From Pelotomaculum sp. (GTDB lineage Bacteria > Bacillota > Desulfotomaculia > Desulfotomaculales > Pelotomaculaceae): a DNA stretch of 6,139 nucleotides. Below are positions 1-6,037 of this stretch, piece after piece. Below the pieces are notes generated by a model. It had not been told where the DNA came from, searched no databases, and saw nothing but the letters and a program-made list of their open reading frames with translations. Location: positions 30,786-36,924 of the forward strand of contig DNIT01000029.1 of the NCBI GenBank assembly GCA_003489345.1, given 5' to 3'. The position numbers and the translations under genes were made by a program. How positions within the stretch are numbered: position 1 is the first letter of the stretch; the number at the start of each line of letters is the position of its first letter.

Positions 1-387
1 TGGTATACCCGCTGAAAACTCCAGCCCCCCCAGGCCGCTGTCCCCGGCAACCGCGGCAAGCACCGAGAGTTTAGCTCCCGCTTCAGCCACGACATCTTTT
101 TCAATGACGGAGACTCTGGCCAAGCCGGAGCCAATCTTTAACACAATACCCCTGATTCCTTTTTCGCTAACCAACAGGTTGGAACCGTTCCCGATTACAG
201 TCAGCGGAATTTTACGCCGGTTGGCGAAAGAAACCACAGACTGCAGTTCCACACGGCTTTGGGGCTCAATAAAGTAATCGGCAGGGCCCCCAATACGCCA
301 GCTGGTATGCTTGTTCATGGGTTCCCCGATCCTTGCACGACCGGATATAAGTTGCTGCAGTTCCCGGTATACTAAGGTATCAACCAA
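1..387 (-). CDS. murB: UDP-N-acetylmuramate dehydrogenase MurB, N-terminal part (runs off the window)
   Basis: MurB is the cytoplasmic FAD enzyme that uses NADPH to reduce UDP-GlcNAc-enolpyruvate to UDP-MurNAc. The window holds the first 129 codons; the family is about 300 residues, so the substrate-binding C-terminal domain is missing. Visible motifs are TSWRIGGPAD at residues 28-37, the FAD pyrophosphate-binding GNGSNLLV at 66-73, GIRG at 77-80, and GLGGLEFSAGIP at 118-129, ending at the window edge. I start it at the TTG at 387-385, which overlaps the end of murC by 8 bp. It has AAAGGAG 10 nt upstream and is the only ATG/GTG/TTG start between an in-frame TAA (403-405) and the ATG at 318-316. 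That ATG would remove the roughly 23 residues MurB proteins usually carry before the TSxRIGG motif. Family identity is very sure; the start is likely but not proven. Confidence 0.95.
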   Translation of the reverse strand, partial: MVDTLVYRELQQLISGRARIGEPMNKHTSWRIGGPADYFIEPQSRVELQSVVSFANRRKIPLTVIGNGSNLLVSEKGIRGIVLKIGSGLARVSVIEKDVVAEAGAKLSVLAAVAGDSGLGGLEFSAGIP

Positions 388-1765
388 TTTTTTGACGCTC
401 CTTTAACCTGTTGACCAGTTCAACCCCTGCATTCCATATATCGCCGGCGCCCATAGTCAGGATCATATCCCCGGGCCGGGCTGTTCGAGCCAGATAGTCT
501 ACGATCTCCTGCCTGGTGGGCAGATAAATGACTTTACGGCCCTCAGATTTTTCGATAGCGGTTATGATTATATCTGCCGTTACCCCTGCAATGGGTTGCT
601 CACCGGCGCTGTAAATATCGCTCACGATAATTACGTCGGCATCTGAAAAAGCTTCACCGAAGCGCTCACCGAGAATTGCTGTTCTGGTGTAGCGGTGAGG
701 CTGAAAGACACCAATCAGGCGCCCGGTTTTCAGCTGCCCGGCTGCTTTGAGGGTGGCCTTTATTTCAGAGGGGTGGTGGGCATAGTCGTCAATGACCTTA
801 ATGCCGCCGACCTCACCTGTTAGTTGAAATCTGCGCCCGGCTCCCCGGAAGCTGCTGAGGGCCGCAGCAATACCCGCAAAGGGAATACCTACGAACCTTC
901 CCAGCGCCACTACAGCCAGCGCGTTCGAGAAGTTATGACGTCCCGGGACAAGCAGTTCCAGGTCGCCCAAATAGCTGTTGCGAAAATACACTTCCCCTAT
1001 TGTAAGCTCTCCCACCATACGCAGGTTTCGCCCGGTATAATCCGCATCCGGGTGGTCCAGAGCGTAGGTCTGGCAAGGACCATCGTAGCCTGCCAGCAGT
1101 TCTCTTATTTTGGGATCATCAAGACAGACCACTGCCAGCCCCTCTGCAGGAACCTTGGCGATAAATTCGCGAAAAGCGGTTTCAATATTCTCTACGCTTT
1201 TATAATGGTCCAGGTGATCGTCCTCGATATTGGTAATGATTTCAATAAAGGGATTCAGCTTTAAAAAAGAACCGTCACTCTCGTCCGCTTCGGCAACCAG
1301 GTATTCTCCCCCACCCAGCTTGGCGTTGCCGCCAATTTCTTTCAATTCGCCTCCAATAATGACGGTGGGATCCAGATGGTTTTTCTCTAGAACTAGTGCG
1401 GCCATGGAAGTTGTAGTAGTCTTTCCGTGGGCGCCGGCTATAGCAATACCCTTTTGACGCTGCATCAACCATGCGAGCATTTCACTGCGGTGCAGAATGC
1501 GGAGCCTTCTTTCCCTGGCCTCCAATAATTCCGGGTTGCTGAAGGGAATGGCAGTGGATGCTACAACCAGGTCGGCGTCACCAAGATATTCACCAGCATG
1601 CCCTCTAAAGCAGGTCGCCCCAAGGGCTTCCAAACTCTCGGTGGCGGTTGAGCCTTTCAGGTCCGAGCCGGTTACTCGGTAGCCCAGGCCAAGCATAATC
1701 CTGGCTATGCCGCACATACCGGAGCCGCCGATCCCGATAAAATGAACATGCTGCGCTTGTTGCAC
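380..1765 (-). CDS. murC: UDP-N-acetylmuramate--L-alanine ligase MurC
   Basis: MurC is the first amino-acid ligase of the Mur pathway: an ATP-dependent cytoplasmic enzyme that joins L-Ala to UDP-MurNAc. The product is 461 residues, the usual family length. Domain 1 opens with the UDP-binding glycine loop GIGGSGM (11-17). Domain 2 has the P-loop GAHGKTTTT (111-119), the acidic EADESD (159-164) and EDDHLDHY (181-188). Domain 3 has GRHNFSNALA (285-294), FRGAGRRF (316-323), DDYAHHP (336-342) and FQPHRYTR (354-361). DDYAHHP, HRYTR and the alanine-type P-loop AHGKT separate MurC from MurD, MurE and MurF. The start is a GTG at 1765-1763 with AGGAG 9 nt upstream, which places the glycine loop about ten residues from the N terminus as expected. 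It follows a 440-bp gap after murG and overlaps murB, so murC and murB may form a sub-unit of the operon. Confidence 0.98.
   Translation of the reverse strand: MQQAQHVHFIGIGGSGMCGIARIMLGLGYRVTGSDLKGSTATESLEALGATCFRGHAGEYLGDADLVVASTAIPFSNPELLEARERRLRILHRSEMLAWLMQRQKGIAIAGAHGKTTTTSMAALVLEKNHLDPTVIIGGELKEIGGNAKLGGGEYLVAEADESDGSFLKLNPFIEIITNIEDDHLDHYKSVENIETAFREFIAKVPAEGLAVVCLDDPKIRELLAGYDGPCQTYALDHPDADYTGRNLRMVGELTIGEVYFRNSYLGDLELLVPGRHNFSNALAVVALGRFVGIPFAGIAAALSSFRGAGRRFQLTGEVGGIKVIDDYAHHPSEIKATLKAAGQLKTGRLIGVFQPHRYTRTAILGERFGEAFSDADVIIVSDIYSAGEQPIAGVTADIIITAIEKSEGRKVIYLPTRQEIVDYLARTARPGDMILTMGAGDIWNAGVELVNRLKERQKIG
398..404 (-). promoter_or_regulatory. Shine-Dalgarno sequence for murB, inside the 3' end of murC
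   Basis: AAAGGAG on the minus strand lies 10 nt upstream of the TTG at 387-385. It lies within the last codons of murC, so murB translation is probably coupled to murC. This site is the main sequence support for the TTG start over the downstream ATG at 318-316. Confidence 0.6.
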
Positions 1766-1774
1766 TGATTACAT

Positions 1775-1783
1775 CTCCTCCCT
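1775..1783 (-). promoter_or_regulatory. Strong Shine-Dalgarno sequence for murC
   Basis: AGGGAGGAG on the minus strand lies 9 nt upstream of the GTG start at 1765-1763. It fixes a GTG start for murC, since no nearby in-frame ATG gives a better fit. A strong site after a 440-bp gap indicates that murC translation is initiated independently of murG. Confidence 0.8.
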
Positions 1784-1879
1784 CGTGGCTCAAATTCGCT
1801 TGTCGCCGCCGGCTACCATGATATCTATTAAGTGGAAAAATGGCTGCTAGCGCTGCATTTCATAAGATATAGTATGCAT

Positions 1880-1916
1880 AGCTCCAAAAAGGTGTTACAG
1901 GCGTTAATTTGGAGCT
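1880..1916. repeat. Inverted repeat with perfect 9-bp arms, murG-murC gap
   Basis: The arms agctccaaa (1880-1888) and tttggagct (1908-1916) are perfect complements separated by 19 nt. On the transcribed minus strand this would fold into a 9-bp stem with a large loop. It is not followed by a T-run, so it does not look like an intrinsic terminator. An 8-bp palindrome, tatgcata (1873-1880), directly abuts it. Confidence 0.7.
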
Positions 1917-2062
1917 TGTCCCCAGGAATAACCCCACCTTATGCACGACCTATGACTCAAAAAGCTCATATTCGTCCACAACAATTCTATTGGCCCTCCG
2001 GGTAGTACCATATGCCTGACGCAGCGCAGCTATTCCCGGGTAAGTTGCCTACACCGCCGGCG

Positions 2063-2094
2063 GCATCGCGTATTATGAAAACACCACGCGATGC
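2063..2094. repeat. Inverted repeat with perfect 9-bp GC-rich arms, murG-murC gap
   Basis: The arms gcatcgcgt (2063-2071) and acgcgatgc (2086-2094) are exact complements around a 14-nt AT-rich loop. On the minus strand this gives a stable stem in the murG-murC transcript. The downstream side in the transcript is GC-rich (ccggcgg) rather than T-rich, so it is not a standard terminator. It could stabilise or mark a processing point in the mRNA, or be part of a palindromic repeat element. Confidence 0.75.
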
Positions 2095-2099
2095 GGGTA

Positions 2100-2161
2100 C
2101 GATTTCAATCGCACAGCGGTGCGTAAGCGCCGCACTTGGGTATCCAATGGGGCTTTTACGC
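2100..2161. repeat. Cluster of overlapping short inverted repeats, murG-murC gap
   Basis: Several self-complementary segments overlap here: cgatt/aatcg (2100-2104 and 2107-2111); cgcac/gtgcg (2110-2114 and 2119-2123); gcggtgc/gcgccgc with one G-T pair around a gtaa loop (2116-2122 and 2127-2133); and gcgtaa/ttacgc (2121-2126 and 2156-2161). Some share bases, so they are alternative pairings, not one fixed fold. Such density is unusual and suggests either a structured RNA segment or a decayed palindromic element. I cannot name a family. Confidence 0.55.
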
Positions 2162-2205
2162 GAATGCGTTCACACCTGTATTTGAGCAATATTGTAGCGG
2201 CCTGG

Positions 2206-3339
2206 TTACCTGAGCAGTTCGTCAACGCAGTCGATGATATCCTCCAGAGCGTGGGTTTTGCCCATCTTTCTGCTGGCTTCAGCCATGGCCGCCAGTTTGC
2301 CCCTGTCCTCCAGGAACCCGGCGATCCTATTGCAAAGCAAGTCCCCGCTCACTTTGCGATCCAAAAACATAAGCGCGGCTCCCTCTTTTTCTAGGGCCAG
2401 GGCGTTATGTTCCTGATGATTTTCAGCCGCAAAAGGATAGGGGACCAGGATCGAAGGAATACCCAGGGCAGTAATTTCCGCACAGGTGGCAGCGCCTGCC
2501 CTGCTGATAACCAGATCTGCCGCCGCCAGCGCATCCTGCATGCTGTAGAGGTAAGATATAATGGTAACATTCCCAGTTTTAGCCAAGTCTATACCTTTCG
2601 CGGCGCAGTCCTTCTGGAACTCCTCGTATCCCGCGCTCCCGGTTACGTGCAGGATGCTTAGCCGCGGATCTCCACCGAACTGTTTGATTACATCAATCAT
2701 GGCTTTGTTGAGAGTGCGGGCGCCGCGACTGCCGCCAAAGGAGAAAAGCAGAAAGCGATCGACGCCGATACCCAACTTTTTCAGGCCTTCCGGCCTGGTT
2801 GCGCGCAATATTTCGGGCCGGACAGGCAGGCCGGTAAGAATCACCTTATGAGGCCGGGGAAAATATTGAACAGATTCTTGAAAGGTAACCGCCACCCTGT
2901 CCACAAACCTGGCCAGAATGCGGTTGGTTACCCCGGGCAGCGCGTTTTGCTCGTGAATCAAAGTCGGTATTCTACCCAAGGCAGCTGCCAGGACCACCGG
3001 CCCGCAGACATAGCCGCCGGTACCGATTACCACATCCGGCTTCCAGTTGCGCAAGGTCCTGACCGCCTGCCAGAAACCGAGCCCGGTCCGCCATAACACC
3101 AGTAAATTTCGCACAGAAAGTTTCCGCTCCAGCCCGGCCCCTGCCAAACCCTTAAAAGGAAGCCCCTCCTTGGGAACGATATCCGCCTCCATGCCCTGAT
3201 TATTACCCACATAGAGGATTTCCGCCTCCGGATGTCTTTCTTTGATGCCCCTGGCAATAGCCAGGGCAGGGTAGATATGCCCGCCGGTTCCCCCGCCCGC
3301 AACAACAATTCGCAATGTCTTCACCACCCGCGCCGTCAT
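2206..3339 (-). CDS. murG: Undecaprenyldiphospho-muramoylpentapeptide beta-N-acetylglucosaminyltransferase MurG
   Basis: MurG is the membrane-associated GT-B glycosyltransferase that transfers GlcNAc from UDP-GlcNAc to lipid I, making lipid II on the inner face of the membrane. The product is 377 residues, within the normal range. The N-terminal acceptor domain has GGGTGGH (15-21), GTGGY (106-110) and HEQN (129-132). The C-terminal UDP-GlcNAc domain has FGGSRGA (201-207), SRAGAATCAEI (279-289) and PYPFAAENHQEHNA (310-323). The ATG at 3339-3337 overlaps the ftsW stop as ATGA, pointing to translational coupling; the Shine-Dalgarno sequence there is weak. GTG codons at residues 5 and 6 or the TTG at residue 9 are possible later starts, since many MurG proteins begin just before the hydrophobic strand leading to GGGTGGH. 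At residues 170-174 it reads GLPVR where other members often have GNPxx. Confidence 0.98.
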   Translation of the reverse strand: MTARVVKTLRIVVAGGGTGGHIYPALAIARGIKERHPEAEILYVGNNQGMEADIVPKEGLPFKGLAGAGLERKLSVRNLLVLWRTGLGFWQAVRTLRNWKPDVVIGTGGYVCGPVVLAAALGRIPTLIHEQNALPGVTNRILARFVDRVAVTFQESVQYFPRPHKVILTGLPVRPEILRATRPEGLKKLGIGVDRFLLFSFGGSRGARTLNKAMIDVIKQFGGDPRLSILHVTGSAGYEEFQKDCAAKGIDLAKTGNVTIISYLYSMQDALAAADLVISRAGAATCAEITALGIPSILVPYPFAAENHQEHNALALEKEGAALMFLDRKVSGDLLCNRIAGFLEDRGKLAAMAEASRKMGKTHALEDIIDCVDELLR

Positions 3340-4439
3340 CGCGCTCTGCTGAATTTGGAAATATTAAGGAGTATGCCCACCCCTGCCATAGTGAACAGCA
3401 GGGAAGTGCCGCCAAAACTGATAAACGGCAGGGGGATGCCGGTAACAGGCAGTGAGCCGGTCACCACCCCCATGTTAATGATGGCCTGCACGCCCACCCA
3501 GGCTGTGATACCGGTTGCCAGCAAACAGGCAAAAGGATCCTGGGAAGTCACTGCAATTTTCAAGCCCCTCCATACAAACAAGGTGAAAAGTATGATGATC
3601 AGGGCAGCCCCGATAAAGCCCAGCTCTTCTGCGGTAATGGCAAAGATGAAGTCGGTGTGGTTCTCGGGCAGGTAGAGAAACTTCTGTTTGCTCTGGCCCA
3701 GGCCCAGGCCGAACAGGCCTCCGGAGCCGATGGCATAGAGCCCCTGAATGATATGGAAGCCGCTGCCCTGGGGATCCGCCCAGGGATTCAAAAAGGCCAA
3801 AAAGCGATTCAGCCGGTAGGGCTCCATCAGGATCAACAAGCCAACGGCGGCAACGCCGGCCAGCCCGATGCCGCCCAGGTGGGACACTCTGGCGCCGGCG
3901 GCAAAAACCATGACAAATACAATACCGGCCAGTGAAATGGTGGTACCCAGATCGGGCTGCAGCATGATCAGGATGGCTGCCAGACCCAAAACACCCATGT
4001 AAGGCAAGACCCCTTTGCTGAACTGCTTGACCCGTTCCTTTTGTCGTGACAGGCCATAGGCCGTGAAGAGGATGACGCTGAGCTTGACCAGTTCGGCCGG
4101 GGCAAAAGGCAGCGGTCCTATACCGATCCAGCGGCGGGAACCGTTAACCTCCCGACCTATACCGGGGATCAGGACCAGAGCCAACATGATAAAGGAGACG
4201 ACCATGAAAGGGACAACATACTGTTTAAGCCGGCGGTAGTCATAATTTGACATGATATACATGGCGGTCAGGCCCAGCAAGGCCCAGATCAATTGCCGCT
4301 TAAAGAAATAAAAACTGTCCTTATAATAAATCAGGGTACTGTACTCGCTGGCGCTAAAAACCATAATAACACCAAGACTCACCAGACTCAATACCGTTAA
4401 AAAAAGGACAAAATCCGCCGAACTTTGTTTAGGCCGCAT
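3336..4439 (-). CDS. ftsW: SEDS-family peptidoglycan glycosyltransferase FtsW/SpoVE
   Basis: This integral membrane protein of the SEDS family (FtsW, RodA, SpoVE) polymerises lipid II with a partner class B penicillin-binding protein. The product is 367 residues with many hydrophobic segments, as expected for about ten membrane helices; the first spans roughly residues 9-30. Conserved family motifs are NGSRRWIG (99-106), FAPAELVKL (112-120), QPDLGT (161-166), PENHTDFIF (259-266) and GIPLPFISFGG (344-354). Asp263 in HTDF corresponds to the catalytic aspartate described in RodA and FtsW. The ATG at 4439-4437 is preceded by a G-rich AAAGGGGGG about 10 nt upstream. It lies 53 bp after murD and overlaps murG by 4 bp. 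In B. subtilis the gene at this position is spoVE, which acts in spore cortex synthesis. Whether this copy serves division, sporulation or both cannot be told from the sequence, so spoVE is an equally acceptable name. Confidence 0.93.
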   Translation of the reverse strand: MRPKQSSADFVLFLTVLSLVSLGVIMVFSASEYSTLIYYKDSFYFFKRQLIWALLGLTAMYIMSNYDYRRLKQYVVPFMVVSFIMLALVLIPGIGREVNGSRRWIGIGPLPFAPAELVKLSVILFTAYGLSRQKERVKQFSKGVLPYMGVLGLAAILIMLQPDLGTTISLAGIVFVMVFAAGARVSHLGGIGLAGVAAVGLLILMEPYRLNRFLAFLNPWADPQGSGFHIIQGLYAIGSGGLFGLGLGQSKQKFLYLPENHTDFIFAITAEELGFIGAALIIILFTLFVWRGLKIAVTSQDPFACLLATGITAWVGVQAIINMGVVTGSLPVTGIPLPFISFGGTSLLFTMAGVGILLNISKFSRAR

Positions 4440-4492
4440 ACTCTTCTAGCCCCCCCTTTCCTTTTCAGCCCTGCCCGGGTCCCGGAAACTAC

Positions 4493-5848
4493 CTATTTAA
4501 AACCCAGTACTACCTCCCTGAACAGGTCTCCTCTTTCTTCAAAGCTCTTAAACATATCCCAGCTGGCACAGGCCGGAGATAAAAGGACAATCTCGCCGGG
4601 CCTGGCCGCCCGGTGCGCCAGGACCACAGCATCTTTAAAGTCTTTTGCATAGAGAATGTTCTCAACCCCCCTGGCCCTGGCGGCATCAGCGATGGCGCCT
4701 GCGCTTTGGCCCAGGACCACCAGTACTCTGGCCCGTTCCTTGACTTTTTCAGCGAAGCTGCCAAAATCGCTGCCCTTGTTTTTCCCCCCCGCAATCAGCA
4801 CGATCTTTTCCGGGTAGGCTTCAAGCGCCTTGATCGAGGCATCGGGATTGGTACCTTTGGAGTCATTGATGTAACGTACGCCATTGATGTCGGCAACGAA
4901 TTCCAGACGGTGGGCAACTCCCTGAAACGTTTTCAAAGTATGTACCAAAGAAGTGGTCGCCACCCCCAGAGACTTGGCCGCGGCAACCGCCGCCAGGGCG
5001 TTTTCAAGGTTATGAGCGCCGGGGATGCCCAGTTCATCCCACCCGCAGATATCCTCCTCAACTGTACCCAGCTTGGCTGTAATCCTGCCTCCTTTTACGT
5101 AAACCCCCTCCGGAACCGCTTCGCGCCGGCTGAAAAAGATCACCCGGGCGCGGGAACTGCCGGCCAGGGCCGCTGTGCGCGGGTCATCGTAATTTAATAC
5201 TGTAAAATCGCCCGCTTCCTGGTTCGCGAATATTTTCGCCTTGGCGTCCACGTACCCTTCCATCGTGACGTGGCGGTCAAGGTGGTCGGGGGTGATGTTC
5301 AGAACCAGCGCCACCTTAGGCTTAAAAGTATTTGTAGTTTCCAGCTGGAAGCTTGATACTTCAGCCACGATCATATCCTGCGGACCGTATCGCTCTACCT
5401 CCGTAACCAGGGGCGTACCGATATTCCCCCCCACCAGTGTGTTATTGCCTGCATTTCTAAAGATTTCACCGAGCAAGGTGGTAGTGGTCGTTTTGCCGTT
5501 TGTTCCTGTAACAGCAACCAGCGGCGCGCTGCTGAAACGGTAGGCCAGTTCCAGTTCTCCGGTCAACACAATGCCATGCTCCAGCGCCAACCGGGCAGGC
5601 TCCACCGTCAGAGGCACACCTGGACTCATCACCACCAGGTCAAAGCTTCCCCGTTTCACTTCCGGGTATCCTCCCAGGGAAAGATGCACCCCGGCTGCGG
5701 CTAGCCGGTCCAGTTCCCCTCCCGGGTAAGCCGGATTAGAAGAATCGGCCAGCACCACTGCAGCGCCTTTATTGATCAGGAAATGAGCAACCGCAAGACC
5801 GCTTTTCCCTGCGCCAACCACCAAAACCCGTTTGTCTTTAAGCTCCAT
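4493..5848 (-). CDS. murD: UDP-N-acetylmuramoyl-L-alanine--D-glutamate ligase MurD
   Basis: MurD is the cytoplasmic ATP-dependent ligase adding D-Glu to UDP-MurNAc-L-Ala. From the ATG at 5848-5846 the product is 451 residues, the normal length. Domain 1 has GAGKSG (12-17) and SPGVP (75-79). Domain 2 has the P-loop TGTNGKTTTT (114-123), NIGTP (142-146), SSFQLE (165-170), NITPDHLDRH (184-193) and Lys203 in DAKAK, the likely carbamylated lysine. Domain 3 has GAHNLENALAA (277-287), HRLE (313-316), NDSKGTN (328-334), GGKNKG (354-359) and SPACASWDMF (424-433). The frame stays open upstream to an ATG at 5950, which would add 34 residues. I reject that start because the extra residues are encoded by a palindromic repeat element and only the 5848 start puts the nucleotide-binding strand VLVVGAG at the expected N terminus. 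GGAGG lies 12 nt upstream of the chosen ATG. Confidence 0.97.
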   Translation of the reverse strand: MELKDKRVLVVGAGKSGLAVAHFLINKGAAVVLADSSNPAYPGGELDRLAAAGVHLSLGGYPEVKRGSFDLVVMSPGVPLTVEPARLALEHGIVLTGELELAYRFSSAPLVAVTGTNGKTTTTTLLGEIFRNAGNNTLVGGNIGTPLVTEVERYGPQDMIVAEVSSFQLETTNTFKPKVALVLNITPDHLDRHVTMEGYVDAKAKIFANQEAGDFTVLNYDDPRTAALAGSSRARVIFFSRREAVPEGVYVKGGRITAKLGTVEEDICGWDELGIPGAHNLENALAAVAAAKSLGVATTSLVHTLKTFQGVAHRLEFVADINGVRYINDSKGTNPDASIKALEAYPEKIVLIAGGKNKGSDFGSFAEKVKERARVLVVLGQSAGAIADAARARGVENILYAKDFKDAVVLAHRAARPGEIVLLSPACASWDMFKSFEERGDLFREVVLGFK

Positions 5849-5860
5849 TTTTACTTTCCG

Positions 5861-5865
5861 CCTCC
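5861..5865 (-). promoter_or_regulatory. Shine-Dalgarno sequence for murD
   Basis: GGAGG on the minus strand lies 12 nt upstream of the ATG at 5848-5846, slightly farther than optimal. It supports the 451-residue MurD over the extended frame starting at 5950, which has only a weak AGGTAAG-like sequence upstream. The site sits just 5 nt from the outer edge of the palindromic element at 5871-6012. Confidence 0.65.
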
Positions 5866-5870
5866 AAATA

Positions 5871-6012
5871 GTCGTAGGGCGTAGGGCATAAGGCGCAGGC
5901 ATATGCCGCATTCCTTGGGGCTCCAGGCGCAATGCCATTTGCACCTGCATCGTTTTATCTTACCTAAACCAATGCTTATCAGATTATTTTTTTACGCCTT
6001 ACGCCCTGCGAC
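5871..6012. repeat. 142-bp palindromic repeat element upstream of murD, with 7-bp unit arms
   Basis: The outer arms, 5871-5891 and 5992-6012, form an imperfect 21-bp inverted repeat: 18 Watson-Crick pairs and three other positions. The left arm is made of near-identical 7-bp units, gtagggc (5874-5880), gtagggc (5881-5887) and ataaggc (5888-5894), followed by a shortened gcaggc. The right arm, read on the other strand, has gcagggc and gtaaggc. Inside lie a perfect 10-bp palindrome ggcatatgcc (5898-5907) and a hairpin at 5924-5947. It encodes no protein of its own, so it resembles a small non-autonomous palindromic element of the MITE or REP kind. No target-site duplication directly abuts the arms. 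The family is not one I can name. Confidence 0.7.
5924..5947 (-). repeat. Internal hairpin of the element upstream of murD
   Basis: On the minus strand caggtgcaa (5947-5939) pairs with ttgcgcctg (5932-5924) around the 6-nt loop atggca. There are eight Watson-Crick pairs and one G-U pair. The G-U replaces what would be a C-A mismatch on the other strand, so the fold is slightly better in the transcribed strand. Confidence 0.6.
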
Positions 6013-6037
6013 CTAGTGTGTATGACCTCCAATGTTT

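Larger units (their letters stand above)
1766..2205 (-). other. 440-bp intergenic region between murG and murC, rich in inverted repeats
   Basis: This gap is unusually long for the inside of a dcw cluster. No open frame on either strand combines a start codon, a Shine-Dalgarno sequence and recognisable protein motifs. I looked for sigma-A type promoters on the minus strand and found no pair of boxes with acceptable spacing. I also found no hairpin with a good T-tract and no T-box or familiar riboswitch core. It does contain several inverted repeats, listed separately, concentrated at 2063-2161, plus a 9-bp pair at 1880-1916. The half nearest murC (1766-1990) is more AT-rich and ends in the murC Shine-Dalgarno site. 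It could be a leader or processing region, or decayed repeat elements; the sequence alone does not decide. Confidence 0.7.

Noticed and set aside
1836..1865. AAATG...CATTT followed by T residues on the minus strand, considered as a terminator before murC.
   Set aside because: The stem is only about 5 bp of A-T-rich sequence with a large loop; too weak to call.
2075..2111. Possible promoter TTGAAA with CATAAT in the gap, minus strand.
   Set aside because: The spacing is about 25 nt, and the CATAAT lies in the loop of the 9-bp inverted repeat; not credible as a sigma-A promoter.
1987..2169. Minus-strand stretch of 60 codons open in the gap between murG and murC.
   Set aside because: It contains no ATG, GTG or TTG start and resembles no known protein; it also coincides with the inverted-repeat cluster.
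2012..2185. Plus-strand 57-codon frame (ATG at 2012 to TGA at 2183-2185) in the murG-murC gap.
   Set aside because: It has no Shine-Dalgarno sequence, no motif I recognise, opposes the operon, and lies over the palindrome cluster whose GC-richness keeps several frames open.
2191..2226. Possible promoter for murC: TTGACG near the murG 3' end with TACAAT just past the murG stop, minus strand.
   Set aside because: The boxes are about 23 nt apart, too far for a sigma-A promoter, and the TTGACG is ordinary murG coding sequence.
824..5543. Numerous plus-strand open frames of 60-194 codons across murC, murG, ftsW and murD (for example 4613-5197 and 824-1264).
   Set aside because: All lie opposite well-supported minus-strand genes, lack recognisable motifs, and are the expected antisense shadows of GC-rich coding sequence.
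5909..5923. Apparent similarity between ATTCC..GGGG..GCTCC in the murD-upstream element and a similar string on the minus strand at about 1911-1929, suggesting shared origin of both gaps.
   Set aside because: The match is short and needs two insertions, so it is within what chance would give.
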